In this document: in pieces, positions 1-12,633 of the stretch
Position numbering within the stretch: position 1 is the first letter of the stretch
Layout: the number at the start of each line of letters is the position of its first letter
Source of the DNA: Thaumasiovibrio occultus
Lineage (GTDB): Bacteria > Pseudomonadota > Gammaproteobacteria > Enterobacterales > Vibrionaceae
Assembly (NCBI GenBank): GCA_019703815.1
Contig: AP023052.1
Coordinates: 3,055,501 to 3,119,500, forward strand
DNA length: 64,000 nt
Direction of reading: 5' to 3'
Notes under the pieces: generated by a model
Told to the model about the DNA's origin: nothing
The model's database searches: none
Seen by the model: the letters and a program-made list of their open reading frames with translations, nothing else
Translations under genes and position numbers: made by a program

Positions 1-1255
1 CCATTCGCGTCGTCATGGCCTGTATCACGCTATGCCAGTCACGGGCATTCACATCGTCATCGCACACCACCACATATTTGGTGTACATAAACTGACGCAA
101 GAAAGACCAGACCCCCATCATCACGCGCTTAGCGTGGCCGGGATACTGCTTTTTCATGGTCACAACGGCCATGCGATAGGAGCAGCCTTCTGGCGGCAGG
201 TAGAAATCGACAATTTCAGGAAACTGCTTTTGCAAAATGGGCACAAACACTTCGTTGAGCGCGACGCCCAATACCGCAGGCTCATCTGGCGGGCGCCCCG
301 TGTAAGTACTGTGGTAAATCGGGTCTTGGCGCATGGTCACATGGGTTACGGTGAAGACATGATGACGCTCCACCTCATTGTAATAACCGGTGTGATCGCC
401 ATACGGCCCTTCATCGGCAAACTCGTTCGGATCAATGTAGCCCTCCAACACCACTTCGGCACTGGCTGGCACGTCGAGATCGTTACTTAGGCTTTTTACT
501 ACTTCGGTTTTTGCGCCGCGCAGCAACCCGGCAAACGCATACTCCGACAAAGTATCAGGGACGGGTGTCACCGCGCCTAAAATGGTCGCCGGATCGGCGC
601 CAAACGCCACGGTGACGGGGAATGGTTCACCGGGATGGGTTTCCATCCAATCACGCAGATCTAACGCCCCACCACGGTGCGCGAGCCAGCGCATGATGAC
701 TTTATTCTTACCGATTTTCTGCTGGCGATAGATCCCCAAATTCTGGCGTTTTTTGGTCGGCCCCTTGGTGATGGTCAAGCCCCATGTTAATAACGGCGCG
801 ACATCTCCCGCCCAACACGACATCACGGGGATCTTATCAAGATCGACCTCGTCACCTGACCACACCACTTCTTGGCAAGGCGCTTTGCGCAAGCGCTTTG
901 CGGGCATGTTCAAGACCTGCTTAAACACCGGCAGTTTATCAATCGCATCGCGAAAGCCTTTCGGCGGCTCTGGCTCTTTCAAATAAGCCAATAACTTGCC
1001 CACCTCGCGTAGCTCTTTGACATCTTCGCGACCCATCCCCATTGCCACGCGCTCTGGCGTGCCGAACAAGTTTGCCAACACCGGCATCGAATAACCCACT
1101 GGGTTTTCAAACAATAACGCCGGCCCCTTGGCGCGCAAAGTACGGTCGGCTATTTCCGTCATTTCATAGCGCGGATCGATAGGATGGGTGATGCGTTTTA
1201 ACTCACCTTTTTGTTCGAGATAAGATAAAAACTCGCGGAGATCCTTAAATTTCAT
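1..1255 (-). CDS. ubiD: UbiD, 3-octaprenyl-4-hydroxybenzoate decarboxylase (partial, C-terminus off window)
   Basis: Decarboxylates 3-polyprenyl-4-hydroxybenzoate in ubiquinone synthesis, using the prenylated FMN made by UbiX. I translated the minus strand from the ATG at 1255 and read an uninterrupted frame of about 418 codons that leaves the left edge. It starts [20 protein letters not shown] and carries the family stretches [64 protein letters not shown] and [16 protein letters not shown]. coli UbiD is 497 residues, so roughly the last 75 are missing here. The gene stands alone on its strand, with about 230 non-coding bases before the next gene. Identity is secure from the near-identical family motifs. 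Confidence 0.96.
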   Translation of the reverse strand, partial: MKFKDLREFLSYLEQKGELKRITHPIDPRYEMTEIADRTLRAKGPALLFENPVGYSMPVLANLFGTPERVAMGMGREDVKELREVGKLLAYLKEPEPPKGFRDAIDKLPVFKQVLNMPAKRLRKAPCQEVVWSGDEVDLDKIPVMSCWAGDVAPLLTWGLTITKGPTKKRQNLGIYRQQKIGKNKVIMRWLAHRGGALDLRDWMETHPGEPFPVTVAFGADPATILGAVTPVPDTLSEYAFAGLLRGAKTEVVKSLSNDLDVPASAEVVLEGYIDPNEFADEGPYGDHTGYYNEVERHHVFTVTHVTMRQDPIYHSTYTGRPPDEPAVLGVALNEVFVPILQKQFPEIVDFYLPPEGCSYRMAVVTMKKQYPGHAKRVMMGVWSFLRQFMYTKYVVVCDDDVNARDWHSVIQAMTTRM

Positions 1256-1415
1256 CGCAATCCATACTTGTATTACTGCCTTGGCAGCGGTGGGTGAAAA
1301 ATGATTATACCTATTTCATTTCACGACGGGTCATTTTGAAAATGAATTACTTATTCAAAACGAAATACGCGTGAGAGCAAAGCGGTGCCACCAAATTCGC
1401 GAGCGAGATAACTCA

Positions 1416-1446
1416 AAAAGGGCAGCGCTCTCATGCCTGCCCTTTT
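1416..1446 (-). terminator. Intrinsic terminator after the exported protein gene
   Basis: A perfect 10-bp stem (AAAAGGGCAG pairing with CTGCCCTTTT) around an 11-base loop. Read leftward it ends in TTTTT, about 40 bases past the stop codon of the 335-codon gene. The rest of the 1256-1484 spacer shows nothing else I can name. Confidence 0.75.
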
Positions 1447-1484
1447 AGGAGAGATTGAAAACCGCATCCCCTCGCTAGCAACGA

Positions 1485-2492
1485 TTAAGGCGTCGCGGCC
1501 AGTGCGCGCTGTAAATGGCGCATACGGATAGGGCTGAGCTCAGATAACACCAATTCAGACACCCAACCGCGATATCCTTGCGCCACTAGCTGGTTCGCCA
1601 CTAACTGGCCATCTTCAATTTCATTGAGTTTCACCAGCAAAAACGATTCGACCACAGGCGGCATCGGGTGAAGCCGCGCCAAATATTGATACGCTGATAA
1701 CTTCAAGCTGGGGTTTTCCGTGGCTGCCATCAGCTGCTGAGTCGCGTAATCATCTAAACCACGACCGGCAAGGCGCTCTAATTCATCGATAGAAAAGGCA
1801 TCAGTTTTGCGCCGCCACAACAATGCGTGCAAACCGGGATCATCAGTACGCTGCGCAAGATAAGCAATAATGGCATTATCCGGCAGCCACAATAATCGCC
1901 GATAATTTTCGCCAAATTCAGCCACTAAGCGCTTAATTGTTGCATCCGTTAGCTGATCACCGTGCTCAATTAAGATATCACGGCGCACGAAATACCGCTC
2001 TGGCGACACTTTTAGCCACGCTGCCAATGTGGTGCGCCCTTCGTTGAAATCGGCGATCGCTTGTTGGCGTTTCTGTGCTTGTTCGTGACTTAATAACACC
2101 CCGCGCGCCAACATGCTGTAGTTAAACGCCTGCATACTAAACACGTAGTCGCTACCACGCTGCTGTACGGTAAATTGTGGATGCTCTTTCGTTAGGATGG
2201 TGAGCCATTGCTGCTGCGGCTCAGTTAAAGAAGGTAAGGTGGCGGCATATTCGACCAAGCGTAACTTGGCAGCTTCTTGCTCGCGGACAGGCAATAACGC
2301 CAGCGCTTTGCGCAAGGGCGCCGTATCGCCGCGATTGAATAAGAAATAGATGTCGGCGAGCGCACTATTGAGCCAAGGGCTCTTTCCTATAGTGTCGACT
2401 TGCTCTTGGGTTAACTCACGTGACCAAGCAGGGCTCCCCACCAACGCGGGCAGCAGACAAAGCCAAACGAGCATATGCATGATCCGTTGCAT
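1485..2492 (-). CDS. Uncharacterised exported protein, 335 aa
   Basis: I do not recognise a named family. The N-terminus (residues 1-24) looks like a Sec signal peptide: basic start, hydrophobic core MLVWLCLLPALVG, then likely cleavage after SPAWS. The rest is rich in Leu, Ala, Glu and Arg, has no further membrane segment, and reads as mostly alpha-helical with loosely repeated Leu-rich segments such as LERLAGRGLDDYA and AYQYLARLHPMPP, so a helical-repeat solenoid in the periplasm is conceivable. The mature part has no Cys pair and no obvious catalytic motif. A GGGA sequence eight bases before the ATG supports this start. It sits between ubiD and rho on the same strand but has its own terminator, and rho's terminator lies upstream, so it is probably a separate transcript. 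Function unknown. Confidence 0.8.
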   Translation of the reverse strand: MQRIMHMLVWLCLLPALVGSPAWSRELTQEQVDTIGKSPWLNSALADIYFLFNRGDTAPLRKALALLPVREQEAAKLRLVEYAATLPSLTEPQQQWLTILTKEHPQFTVQQRGSDYVFSMQAFNYSMLARGVLLSHEQAQKRQQAIADFNEGRTTLAAWLKVSPERYFVRRDILIEHGDQLTDATIKRLVAEFGENYRRLLWLPDNAIIAYLAQRTDDPGLHALLWRRKTDAFSIDELERLAGRGLDDYATQQLMAATENPSLKLSAYQYLARLHPMPPVVESFLLVKLNEIEDGQLVANQLVAQGYRGWVSELVLSELSPIRMRHLQRALAATP

Positions 2493-2511
2493 AAAGGCTT
2501 TCCCATAAACG

Positions 2512-2540
2512 AAAAAAGCGCCGCTATTGCGACGCTTTTC
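2512..2540 (-). terminator. Rho gene terminator
   Basis: On the minus strand a stem AAAAGCG/CGCTTTT closes a GC-rich inner loop and is followed by T-rich sequence, about 80 bases beyond the rho stop codon and just before the start of the exported protein gene. Confidence 0.65.
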
Positions 2541-2618
2541 ATTATAGCCATATCAGGAAAGGATGCTAACGCTTAATACTTGGTCAGATCACATACTTTC
2601 ACTGTATGTAACAAGTGC

Positions 2619-3878
<1,260 letters not shown>

Positions 3879-4037
3879 ATTGGTGGGTTTCTTGTCTGTC
3901 AAAATAGGGGTTCTGTAAAATCAAATGGATTTAAATGGGATGCTGACCGCTGGAACTGGTCAAGGTATGAGCAATAGTATAAATTACGTGCAATAAGTTA
4001 GCACTAAAGTTGACTGGCGTCTAGCAAATAAACGATC

Positions 4038-4081
4038 ACAAACCGCGGCCAGACAGAACATCTCGGCTGATTGCGGTTTGT
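4038..4081 (-). promoter_or_regulatory. Inverted repeat in the trxA-rho spacer (possible attenuator or trxA 3' stem)
   Basis: A 9-bp perfect stem, ACAAACCGC with GCGGTTTGT, encloses about 26 bases that can fold further. It starts 11 bases past the trxA stop. No T-run follows on either strand, so it is not a classic intrinsic terminator. It may protect the trxA mRNA end or take part in the rho leader; that role is inferred. Confidence 0.4.
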
Positions 4082-4092
4082 GTATCAAGCAA

Positions 4093-4419
4093 TTACAGAT
4101 TAGCGTCGATAAATGCTTTCAATTGGCTTTTCGATAAAGAACCGGCCTTACTGTCGACCACTTCACCGTTCTTGAAAAGCAGCAATGTAGGGATACCACG
4201 AATGCCGAACTGGCGAGGAATGACACCGTTATTATCGGTATTGATCTTACCAATGGTTAATCGGCCATCATATTCTTCAGCGACTTCATCCAGAATTGGC
4301 GCGATCATTTTACATGGTCCACACCACTCTGCCCAAAAGTCTACGAGCACTGGCCCTGCAGCATTAATTACGTCGCTCTCAAAGCTTTCGTCGCTCAACT
4401 GCACAATCTTGTCGCTCAT
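4093..4419 (-). CDS. trxA: Thioredoxin 1
   Basis: Small cytosolic dithiol reductase, reduced by TrxB, that supplies electrons to ribonucleotide reductase, methionine sulfoxide reductase and others. The 108-aa protein has the thioredoxin fold signature: WAEWCGPCK with redox cysteines at 33 and 36, the cis-proline loop [11 protein letters not shown] near residue 76, and buried Asp27. Length matches E. coli TrxA. GGAG lies five bases before the ATG. It diverges from rhlB across a 116-base region that must hold both promoters, and lies upstream of rho as in enterobacteria and vibrios. Confidence 0.98.
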   Translation of the reverse strand: MSDKIVQLSDESFESDVINAAGPVLVDFWAEWCGPCKMIAPILDEVAEEYDGRLTIGKINTDNNGVIPRQFGIRGIPTLLLFKNGEVVDSKAGSLSKSQLKAFIDANL

Positions 4420-4535
4420 CTTCCACTCCGTGAGGTTGACATTTCAAATGCTGATATTAACAAAATCAGCAAAACAGGACTCTATTTGAATTGATTAAGT
4501 TTCGTATTGCAAGCCTAAGCTGATATTCTATACCC

Positions 4536-5837
4536 ATGACAACGACTCATATCACAGAGCAAAAATTTGCCGACTTTGGGCTGCACCCTGAAGTTTTAAG
4601 CGGTCTGGAATCAAAGGGCTACACCCATTGTACTCCAATTCAGGCTTTGGCATTGCCAGTAGTGCTCGCTGGCCAAGACATCGCAGGACAAGCGCAAACC
4701 GGTACCGGTAAAACTATTGCGTTCTTGGCTGCTACCTTTAACCATTTGAAAACCAATGACAAGCCTGAAGGTCATCGTCAGAACCAGCCGCGCGCTATTA
4801 TTTTAGCGCCGACGCGTGAGCTGGCGATTCAAATTTTCAATGATGCCAAACCGCTGATTGAAAGCACCGGCATCACTGCAGGTCTTGCTTACGGTGGTGA
4901 ATCGTACGAGAAACAAGAGCAGCGCCTAAAAGATGGCGTCGATATCTTGATCGGCACCTGTGGCCGTATCATCGACTTCTACAAGCGTGGCGTGATTGAT
5001 CTACGCAACATCCAAGCCGTGGTGTTGGATGAAGCCGATCGCATGTTCGATCTTGGCTTTATTAAAGACATTCGTTTCTTGTTCCGTCGCATGCCTGAGC
5101 CAACACAGCGTCGCAACATGCTGTTCTCTGCCACCTTGTCTTACCGCGTGAAAGACTTGGCGTTTGAGCACATGAACGATCCGCAAAGTGTGATTGTCGA
5201 GCCAGAGCAAAAAACCGGCCACCGTATTAAAGAAGAGCTATTCCAACCGTCGAACGACGAAAAAATGGCTCTACTGCAAACGCTGATCGAAGAAGACTGG
5301 CCAGAGCGCACCATTATCTTTGCTAACACCAAGTACCGTTGTGAAGATGTATGGGGTCACCTTGCTGCTGACGGCCACCGTGTCGGTTTGCTAACCGGTG
5401 ATGTACCGCAGAAAAAACGCGAGCGTATCCTTAAAGAGTTTACCGACGGCACCGTCGATATCTTGGTTGCGACCGACGTTGCGGCGCGTGGTCTACACAT
5501 TCCACAAGTGACTCACGTCTTCAACTACGATCTGCCAGATGATGCGGAAGACTATGTTCACCGTATTGGTCGTACCGGTCGTGCGGGCGCAAGCGGTCAC
5601 TCCATCAGCTTTGCCTGTGAAGAGTACGCGATCAATCTGCCAGCGATTGAGACTTACATTGAGCACTCAATCCCGCTAACCAACTATCATTCAGACGCGC
5701 TACTGCAAGATCTGCCGGCGCCTCTGCGTCTCGATCGCAAGGAAAGGGTGAATAACAACACCAAGCGACGCACCAATACTGCACGTCAAGGACAGCAGCC
5801 ACGTCGTCGTCGTCCAAGCAATAAGCAACAGGCGTAA
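4536..5837 (+). CDS. rhlB: ATP-dependent RNA helicase RhlB
   Basis: DEAD-box helicase that unwinds structured RNA for PNPase within the RNase E degradosome. All family motifs are present in order: Q motif (GYTHCTPIQ, 28-36), Walker A AQTGTGKT (53-60), [12 protein letters not shown] (165-168), SAT (198-200), [24 protein letters not shown] and [10 protein letters not shown]. The 433-aa length fits RhlB (about 420-435), and the C-terminal tail is short, basic and low-complexity ([11 protein letters not shown]), as expected for RNA contact. It is followed after five bases by gppA on the same strand, the arrangement seen in enterobacteria, so the two are probably co-transcribed. Confidence 0.97.
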   Translation: MTTTHITEQKFADFGLHPEVLSGLESKGYTHCTPIQALALPVVLAGQDIAGQAQTGTGKTIAFLAATFNHLKTNDKPEGHRQNQPRAIILAPTRELAIQIFNDAKPLIESTGITAGLAYGGESYEKQEQRLKDGVDILIGTCGRIIDFYKRGVIDLRNIQAVVLDEADRMFDLGFIKDIRFLFRRMPEPTQRRNMLFSATLSYRVKDLAFEHMNDPQSVIVEPEQKTGHRIKEELFQPSNDEKMALLQTLIEEDWPERTIIFANTKYRCEDVWGHLAADGHRVGLLTGDVPQKKRERILKEFTDGTVDILVATDVAARGLHIPQVTHVFNYDLPDDAEDYVHRIGRTGRAGASGHSISFACEEYAINLPAIETYIEHSIPLTNYHSDALLQDLPAPLRLDRKERVNNNTKRRTNTARQGQQPRRRRPSNKQQA

Positions 5838-5842
5838 TCGCG

Positions 5843-7333
5843 ATGAGTGCAGTGACTCCCATTTATGCGGCCATTGATTTAGGCTCCAACAGCTTCCATA
5901 TGTGGCTGATCCGCAACAACGCAGGCTCAGTGCAAACGCTGGCAAAAATTAAGCGCAAGGTGCGACTCGCGTCGGGCCTCGATGCGAATAACCAGCTGAG
6001 TAAAGAAGCGATGCAACGCGGCTGGGATTGCCTAGAGCTGTTTGCAGAACGTTTGCAGGACATTCCTGCCGAGCACATCCGCATTGTGGGAACTGCTGCA
6101 CTACGCCGTGCACTTAACGCCGCAGAGTTTCTTGAAAAAGCCCAGCAAATTCTGGGGCACCCGGTCGACATTATTCCGGGTGAAGAGGAAGCGCGGATCA
6201 TCTACCAAGGCGTTGCGCACACCTCAGGTGGCAGCGGTCGTCGTTTGGTGGTCGATATCGGTGGTGCAAGCACCGAGCTTATTATTGGCAACCAATTTGA
6301 AGCCAAAGCACTGCAAAGCCTACACATGGGCTGTGTCACTTGGCTTGAGACCTATTTTGCTGATCGCGATCTGTCCGAGCACAACTTTTCACAGGCGATT
6401 GCGGCAGCAAAAACCGTTCTTGAACCGATCCGCCAGACCTACCTCGATTTAGGCTGGGACGTCTGCGTAGGTGCCAGTGGCACCGTCCAAGCGCTGCAAG
6501 AGATCATGCTCGCCCAAGGGATGAATGAAAATATCACCCTGGAAAAGCTTAAGCGTTTGCAACGCCAAGCCATGCTGTACGAGCAACTCGAAGATCTTGA
6601 TATCGATGGCTTAACCATGGAGCGCGCATTGGTGTTCCCAAGCGGCCTGTCGATCCTGATCGCGATTTTCGAAAGCTTTGGCATTGCCTCAATGACCCTT
6701 GCGGGCGGCGCCCTGCGAGAAGGTTTAGCCTACGAGATGATGGAAAGCCTGCGCCAAGATGATATTTGTCAGCGCACGCTCGATAGTATTCAACAGCGCT
6801 TTCAACTGGATCGCCCACAAGCCGATCTGGTCGCGCTGGTTGCCAATACTTTGCTTAACCAATTGCAGTTGCCCGCAGAGCGCCATCAGGTGATCCAACC
6901 TTTGCTTGCCGCTTGCTGTGCAATTCATGAAATTGGTATTAGCCTTGGCTTTAAGCAAGCCAGTGAGCACAGTGCGTATTTGCTCCATCACATTGAACTG
7001 CCTGGGTTTACCTTGGCGCAGAAACAACTGCTCGCCGATGTGATCAAATACAGCCATGGCCCTATCGTGCGCACCATCAGCCAACAGGCGATCCCGGAAG
7101 AAGATGCACGCTGCTTACTTCGTGTGCTGCGCCTCGCCATTTTGATGTGTCATCGTCGTTTACCCGATGCGGTATTGGCGTACACCCTCGCCGCCGACAA
7201 GCAACAAAGCGAAGAGTGGCTACTCACCTTGCCGCCCAATTGGCGCAGCCATCATCCCTTGCTGGCCGCAGATCTCTGCGATGAAGCCCACAAGCAAAGT
7301 GATGCCGACATGGCGCTGAACATCACCCCTTAA
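5843..7333 (+). CDS. gppA: Guanosine-5'-triphosphate,3'-diphosphate pyrophosphatase / exopolyphosphatase
   Basis: Converts pppGpp to ppGpp and may degrade polyphosphate. It is an ASKHA-fold phosphatase of the Ppx/GppA family, with the phosphate-1 motif [13 protein letters not shown] (9-21), catalytic-region sequence [11 protein letters not shown], and phosphate-2 motif [14 protein letters not shown]. The C-terminal half is an HD-like helical domain ([20 protein letters not shown]). At 496 aa it matches GppA, and the position just after rhlB favours GppA over its paralogue Ppx. Because GppA and Ppx share activities, substrate preference is inferred from synteny. The ATG follows the rhlB stop by five bases, indicating an operon. 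Confidence 0.93.
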   Translation: MSAVTPIYAAIDLGSNSFHMWLIRNNAGSVQTLAKIKRKVRLASGLDANNQLSKEAMQRGWDCLELFAERLQDIPAEHIRIVGTAALRRALNAAEFLEKAQQILGHPVDIIPGEEEARIIYQGVAHTSGGSGRRLVVDIGGASTELIIGNQFEAKALQSLHMGCVTWLETYFADRDLSEHNFSQAIAAAKTVLEPIRQTYLDLGWDVCVGASGTVQALQEIMLAQGMNENITLEKLKRLQRQAMLYEQLEDLDIDGLTMERALVFPSGLSILIAIFESFGIASMTLAGGALREGLAYEMMESLRQDDICQRTLDSIQQRFQLDRPQADLVALVANTLLNQLQLPAERHQVIQPLLAACCAIHEIGISLGFKQASEHSAYLLHHIELPGFTLAQKQLLADVIKYSHGPIVRTISQQAIPEEDARCLLRVLRLAILMCHRRLPDAVLAYTLAADKQQSEEWLLTLPPNWRSHHPLLAADLCDEAHKQSDADMALNITP

Positions 7334-7373
7334 TGGTGCGCGGAAGAATCAAGAAACTGAGCGTTAAAAATAC

Positions 7374-7405
7374 AAAGGGAAGCCACTGGCTTCCCTTTTC
7401 TTTTG
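7374..7405 (+). terminator. Terminator between converging gppA and hemB
   Basis: An 11-bp perfect stem (AAAGGGAAGCC/GGCTTCCCTTT) with a three-base loop. Rightward it ends in TTCTTTT; leftward it ends in a broken T-run (TTTGTATTTTT). It can serve gppA and possibly hemB. The remaining bases to 7534 show nothing further. Confidence 0.85.
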
Positions 7406-7534
7406 GCGCTTCTCGACTGTTTTTTTGCTTGCACCTTTCTGCTTGTACCTTTCTGCCAGCATCCTCTTACGGACATCTTTTGCTGGCATCTCTGCCAGAG
7501 CGTGGCTTACTCAGTATGGCCTGCGAGACTAAAC

Positions 7535-8605
<1,071 letters not shown>

Positions 8606-8718
8606 TTAAGAATGCGGTAGCTGAGATGCGAAATATCACACCTCACTTAACCTCATCATATCACTTTGTTAACGGGCGAACAGTGGCAACACGCGCGTAT
8701 TGAAAAGACCTGAATCAA

Positions 8719-8738
8719 CGGCGCTAAGTCACGCGCCG
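8719..8738 (-). terminator. Possible weak terminator after tatD
   Basis: Leftward reading gives a 6-bp CGGCGC/GCGCCG stem with an 8-base loop, about seven bases past the tatD stop, but only a poor, delayed T-rich stretch follows. It could mark the end of the ubi-tat transcript before hemB. Confidence 0.3.
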
Positions 8739-8744
8739 AGCAGG

Positions 8745-9524
8745 TTACAGCATAAAAAAGGCGCGGCTGGTATGGGTCAGTTGCGGCAGTAAGCTTTGCG
8801 GCGCTTCGTCACGACATTCGGCGATCACTCGCGCAATGTGCGGTAGATAACACGGCTCGTTGCGGCTCGATTTGGGCTTTGGGCGCAAGTCTCGCGGCAG
8901 CAAGTAAGGCGCATCAGTTTCCACCATCAAACGGTTGGCGGGAATGTGGCGCACTAACTCACGCAGCTCAGTCCCTCGGCGCTCATCGCAGACCCAACCG
9001 GTAATACCAATGTGCAGATCGAGCGATAAACACGCCTCTAGTTCGGCGCGCGTTCCGGTAAAGCAATGCAGTAGTGCACCCGGTAATTTGCTGCGCCACG
9101 GCGCGAGAATCGCAAAAAAGCGCTCAAAGGCATCACGGCAATGCATATAAACCGGCATATTTAGCTCTGCCGCTAGCGCCAGTTGAGCTTCAAACACCGC
9201 TTCTTGTTGCGGGCGCGGCGAAAAGTCGCGGTTGAAATCAAGGCCGCATTCCCCTATGGCGCGCACCTGTGGCAACGCCGCCAAGTCGCGAATTTCCGGT
9301 AAAGAGAGATCGGTGACGGTTTTGGCATCGTGGGGATGAACCCCTGCGGTGCTGACACAAATTTCCGGCCATAACGAGCACAACTGGGCGGCATGACGGC
9401 TCTCGTCGACATCCGTTCCAATCACCACCAATTGCTCGACACCCGCCTCAATGGCACGCGCAACCACCTCGGCGCGATCTTTTTCAAAACGGCTGTTGGT
9501 CAGGTTAATCCCTACATCAATCAT
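8745..9524 (-). CDS. tatD: TatD, metal-dependent 3'-5' exonuclease
   Basis: TIM-barrel metallo-hydrolase of the TatD DNase family, implicated in repair of oxidised DNA and in DNA turnover. Despite the name it is not part of the Tat translocase. Motifs include [22 protein letters not shown] (metal ligand Glu), [33 protein letters not shown] and [13 protein letters not shown]. It begins [12 protein letters not shown] like E. coli TatD rather than with the HxH found in YcfH/YjjV, which supports orthology to TatD itself. At 259 aa it is full length. Its ATG overlaps the tatC stop by four bases (ATGA), so it is translationally coupled to tatC. Confidence 0.95.
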   Translation of the reverse strand: MIDVGINLTNSRFEKDRAEVVARAIEAGVEQLVVIGTDVDESRHAAQLCSLWPEICVSTAGVHPHDAKTVTDLSLPEIRDLAALPQVRAIGECGLDFNRDFSPRPQQEAVFEAQLALAAELNMPVYMHCRDAFERFFAILAPWRSKLPGALLHCFTGTRAELEACLSLDLHIGITGWVCDERRGTELRELVRHIPANRLMVETDAPYLLPRDLRPKPKSSRNEPCYLPHIARVIAECRDEAPQSLLPQLTHTSRAFFML

Positions 9525-10273
9525 ACATCTTCCTGTGAGCTGTCTGGCTTAACGCGGCGTCCAACATAGAAGCGCGACACCAACAAACCCACTTCAAATA
9601 ACAAACACATGGGAACGGCGAGCAGAATTTGCGAAATCATATCGGGTGGCGTGAGCAACATACCCACCACAAACGCCGCGACAATAATGTACGGCCGCTT
9701 TTGGCTCAGGCTTTGTGGATCTGTCGCGCCAATCCAGCACAGCAAAACAATCGCCACCGGCACTTCAAACGCAATGCCAAAAGCAAAGAACAGCGCCATC
9801 ACAAAATCAAGATAACTGGCGATATCGGTTGCCATCTGCACCCCGTCTGGCGTGGTGGCGGTGAAAAACGCAAAGATCAGCGGGAACACCACAAAGTAGG
9901 CGAACGCGACACCGCAATAGAAAAGGATGGAGCTTGAGATCAGCAGCGGCATGATCATTTGCTGCTCATGCTTATACAGCCCTGGTGCGACAAATGCCCA
10001 CAGCTGATACAAGATATACGGCACCGCCACAAACACCGCCGCAAGCAGCGAGAGCTTCATCGGGGTAAAAAAGGGCGAGGCCACATCGGTGGCGATCATC
10101 GTCGCCCCTGCTGGCAAACGCTCAATCAGCGGCGAAGAGACAAAACTGTAGATATCGTTGGCAAACCACACCAAGCATAAAAACACCACCAGCACTGCCA
10201 TCAAGGCGCGAAGAATGCGACTGCGCAGCTCCATAAGGTGCTGGATCAAAGGTTGGGAATCATCCACTGCCAT
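9521..10273 (-). CDS. tatC: Sec-independent protein translocase TatC
   Basis: Multi-span inner-membrane core of the twin-arginine translocase; with TatB it recognises the RR signal peptides of folded substrates. About six hydrophobic segments are visible, from [14 protein letters not shown] near residue 25 to [16 protein letters not shown] near 220. The cytosolic N-terminus ([18 protein letters not shown]) and the [13 protein letters not shown] region, both typical of the signal-binding site, are conserved. At 250 aa it is of normal length. The gene overlaps tatB by one base (TAATG) and tatD by four, giving a tightly packed tatABCD cluster. Confidence 0.98.
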   Translation of the reverse strand: MAVDDSQPLIQHLMELRSRILRALMAVLVVFLCLVWFANDIYSFVSSPLIERLPAGATMIATDVASPFFTPMKLSLLAAVFVAVPYILYQLWAFVAPGLYKHEQQMIMPLLISSSILFYCGVAFAYFVVFPLIFAFFTATTPDGVQMATDIASYLDFVMALFFAFGIAFEVPVAIVLLCWIGATDPQSLSQKRPYIIVAAFVVGMLLTPPDMISQILLAVPMCLLFEVGLLVSRFYVGRRVKPDSSQEDV

Positions 10274-10710
10274 TAGCGCTCCTGCTTTCCTGCTGCTGAG
10301 TCGGGCTCGTTAGGTTGCGGGGAAGATTGAGATGATAGCGGCGGCGTTTCAGCGGAAGCAGACGCTACATTAGCCTCCCCATCATCCGATGATGCACTCG
10401 TCGCCGACGCGGCAGGCTTAGCATAAGGACGCTGCACATCCCGCGCCGCTTGCTTTAACTCATCGACCGACTCTTGCAAGTCAGGCGATAAATCCTTCAT
10501 GCTCATCTGCTCGGCTTTTCTGAGGTTATCTTGCAGTTCCTGAATTTTCAGCTCCTGCTCTAACTCGTTTCTCACCGACGAAGCCATGTTGCGCGCCGCA
10601 CGCATCCAGCGAGTGACATTGCGGATCGCCACTGGCAAACGTTCAGGCCCTAGCACCACCAGCCCTACAACAGAGATCAGGATCAGCTCCCAAAATCCGA
10701 TGTCAAACAT
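10273..10710 (-). CDS. tatB: Sec-independent protein translocase TatB
   Basis: Partner of TatC in the signal-recognition complex. One N-terminal membrane helix ([20 protein letters not shown]) is followed by the [10 protein letters not shown] hinge and an amphipathic helix ([19 protein letters not shown]). The last 50 residues are a low-complexity Ala/Ser/Pro tail, which is variable in this family. The Phe-Asp-Ile-Gly start separates TatB from TatA. It begins five bases after the tatA stop and overlaps tatC by one base. At 145 aa it is within range (E. coli 171). Confidence 0.96.
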   Translation of the reverse strand: MFDIGFWELILISVVGLVVLGPERLPVAIRNVTRWMRAARNMASSVRNELEQELKIQELQDNLRKAEQMSMKDLSPDLQESVDELKQAARDVQRPYAKPAASATSASSDDGEANVASASAETPPLSSQSSPQPNEPDSAAGKQER

Positions 10711-10715
10711 CGCGC

Positions 10716-10973
10716 TTAGCCCTGCTCTTTGCTGTTAGACTTTTCTGTGGTCGTGGCGCTGGCCGATTTATCTTCAACCTCAGCGCTGTTCTCGGTGGCG
10801 GTGAAATCCGCATCCTTGGCGTCTGCTTTGGGATCGTCTTCATTCATCGCTTTTTTAAAGCCCTTGATCGCCGCGCCAATATCGCCGCCCATGCCACGCA
10901 GTTTCTTCGTACCGAACAGTAGCAGCACAATTACCGCGATAACCAACAACTCTTTAATACCAAATGCACCCAT
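10716..10973 (-). CDS. tatA: Sec-independent protein translocase TatA
   Basis: Pore-forming subunit that oligomerises on docking of a Tat substrate with TatBC. It has a short membrane helix ([14 protein letters not shown]), the [10 protein letters not shown] hinge, an amphipathic helix ([13 protein letters not shown]) and an acidic, Ser/Thr-rich tail. At 85 aa it is full length (E. coli 89). AGGA seven bases before the ATG supports the start. First gene of the tat cluster, ten bases after ubiB, so probably part of one long rmuC/ubi/tat transcript. Confidence 0.97.
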   Translation of the reverse strand: MGAFGIKELLVIAVIVLLLFGTKKLRGMGGDIGAAIKGFKKAMNEDDPKADAKDADFTATENSAEVEDKSASATTTEKSNSKEQG

Positions 10974-10983
10974 AGCTCAGTCC

Positions 10984-12633
10984 TCAGCTCTCTTGTTCAT
11001 TGCGTTGCAATGTTCGCCATCCCAGCAACCAAAACAGCATGCCGCCCGCGACCGCCACCATCGGTAAATCTTCTACCCGATGACTGTAAAGTACGGTGCC
11101 ACAAATCAATAAGGTTGCCCCCATACCAAATTGTAGCTTAGCGCGGTTAGCCCGTTGTTTTTGCTTTTTAAAATTCGTATACAGCTGATCTACCTTATGA
11201 TTCAGCTGGCGGTGCTGCTGTAATCCTTCGTAAATCAACTCAGGTAATTCAGGTAAACGTTCAGCCCAAAAAGGCGCTTTCGCTTTCACCGCGTCGATCA
11301 CCGCTTGCGGCCCCACTTGGCGCGCCATCCAGCTTTCCAAAAACGGCTTGGCGGTATCCCACAAATCCAATTGCGGGTACAGCTGGCGACCCAGCCCTTC
11401 CACATACAGCAGCGTTTTTTGCAGCAGCACCAGTTGCGGCTGCACTTCCATATTAAAACGGCGCGCGGTGTTAAACAGGTTTAGCAAGACATGGCCAAAC
11501 GAGATCTCACACAGCGGCTTGGCAAAAATCGGCTCGCACACCGTGCGGATAGCAAACTCAAACTCGTCGACATTGGTATCTGCCGGCACCCAACCCGAAT
11601 CGACGTGCAGCTCTGCGACTTTGCGATAATCGCGATTGAAAAACGCCAAAAAGTTTTCCGCCAGATAACGCTTATCTTCGCGGTTAAGTACCCCAACAAT
11701 GCCGCAGTCTAAACCAATCCACTGCGGATCTTGCGGGTTGTCATAAGCGACAAACACGTTGCCCGGGTGCATGTCCGCATGGAAAAAACTGTCGCGGAAC
11801 ACTTGGGTGAAGAAGACTTCAACCCCACGCTCAGCCAGCAACTTCATGTTGGTGTTGTTGGCTTTTAGCCCCTCGATGTCAGACACCTGAATGCCATAAA
11901 TGCGCTCGGAGACCATCAAATGCTCAGAGCAATAATCCGTGATCACTTCCGGCACATACAAGATGGGAGAGCCTTCAAAATTGCGGCGCAGTTGAATCGC
12001 ATTGGCCGCTTCGCGCATCAGGTTGAGCTCATCAAGTAAGGTTTTTTCGTACTCGCGCACGACCTCAACCGGGCGTAGACGGCGCGCATCCGGGATCAAT
12101 CTTGCCACCAGCCTCGCCAAACGGTACATCAGCTTAATATCCGCTTTGATCACCGGCAAAATATCTGGGCGAATAACTTTAAGAACGACTTCGCGGCCAT
12201 TTTCTTTCAATCGCGCCGTATGCACTTGGGCAATGGATGCCGAAGCCAAGGGCTCAATATCAAAATCGTCAAACCAGTTTTCGAGCGGGCCACCGAGTGA
12301 TTCTTCCATCCGCGCTTTGGCTAGCGCGCCATCAAAGGATTCGACTTTATCTTGCAATAGCGCTAGCTGATCGGCGATGTGCGGCGGGAACAAGTCGCGG
12401 CGGGTCGACATCATCTGACCGAATTTGATCCACACCGGACCGAGCGATTGCAGCGCTAAACGCAGCCGCTCACCTAACAGCTTGTCGGGATGTTGGTTCT
12501 TAATCCAAAACAGCGCCTTGCGAAACTTACGTGCCTTGTTGGCTTTTTCGATATCGGGCAGCAGATCATCCAATCCGTAGCTCAACAGTACCGATTGGAT
12601 ATGGTACAAACGCTGCCATTCACCGCGTGTCAT
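10984..12633 (-). CDS. ubiB: UbiB, ubiquinone biosynthesis atypical kinase/ATPase
   Basis: Membrane-bound ABC1/ADCK-family ATPase that assists the Ubi biosynthetic complex; its exact reaction is unresolved, but ATPase activity is known. Visible hallmarks are the KxGQ motif in [16 protein letters not shown], the alanine-rich loop [22 protein letters not shown], and GLDCGIVG at the metal-binding site. Two hydrophobic C-terminal segments ([17 protein letters not shown] and [14 protein letters not shown]) anchor it to the inner membrane. At 549 aa it matches E. coli (546). Its ATG overlaps the ubiJ stop by four bases, so ubiE-ubiJ-ubiB are coupled. Confidence 0.97.
   Translation of the reverse strand: MTRGEWQRLYHIQSVLLSYGLDDLLPDIEKANKARKFRKALFWIKNQHPDKLLGERLRLALQSLGPVWIKFGQMMSTRRDLFPPHIADQLALLQDKVESFDGALAKARMEESLGGPLENWFDDFDIEPLASASIAQVHTARLKENGREVVLKVIRPDILPVIKADIKLMYRLARLVARLIPDARRLRPVEVVREYEKTLLDELNLMREAANAIQLRRNFEGSPILYVPEVITDYCSEHLMVSERIYGIQVSDIEGLKANNTNMKLLAERGVEVFFTQVFRDSFFHADMHPGNVFVAYDNPQDPQWIGLDCGIVGVLNREDKRYLAENFLAFFNRDYRKVAELHVDSGWVPADTNVDEFEFAIRTVCEPIFAKPLCEISFGHVLLNLFNTARRFNMEVQPQLVLLQKTLLYVEGLGRQLYPQLDLWDTAKPFLESWMARQVGPQAVIDAVKAKAPFWAERLPELPELIYEGLQQHRQLNHKVDQLYTNFKKQKQRANRAKLQFGMGATLLICGTVLYSHRVEDLPMVAVAGGMLFWLLGWRTLQRNEQES

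Noticed and set aside
32-490. Histidine-rich 152-codon plus-strand frame
   Set aside because: Antisense to ubiD, which reads perfectly on the other strand; the His richness comes from codon shadowing.
3879-3902. Extended Rho start at TTG (8 extra residues)
   Set aside because: The family start MNLTELKN gives the exact usual length, and the TTG has no ribosome site.
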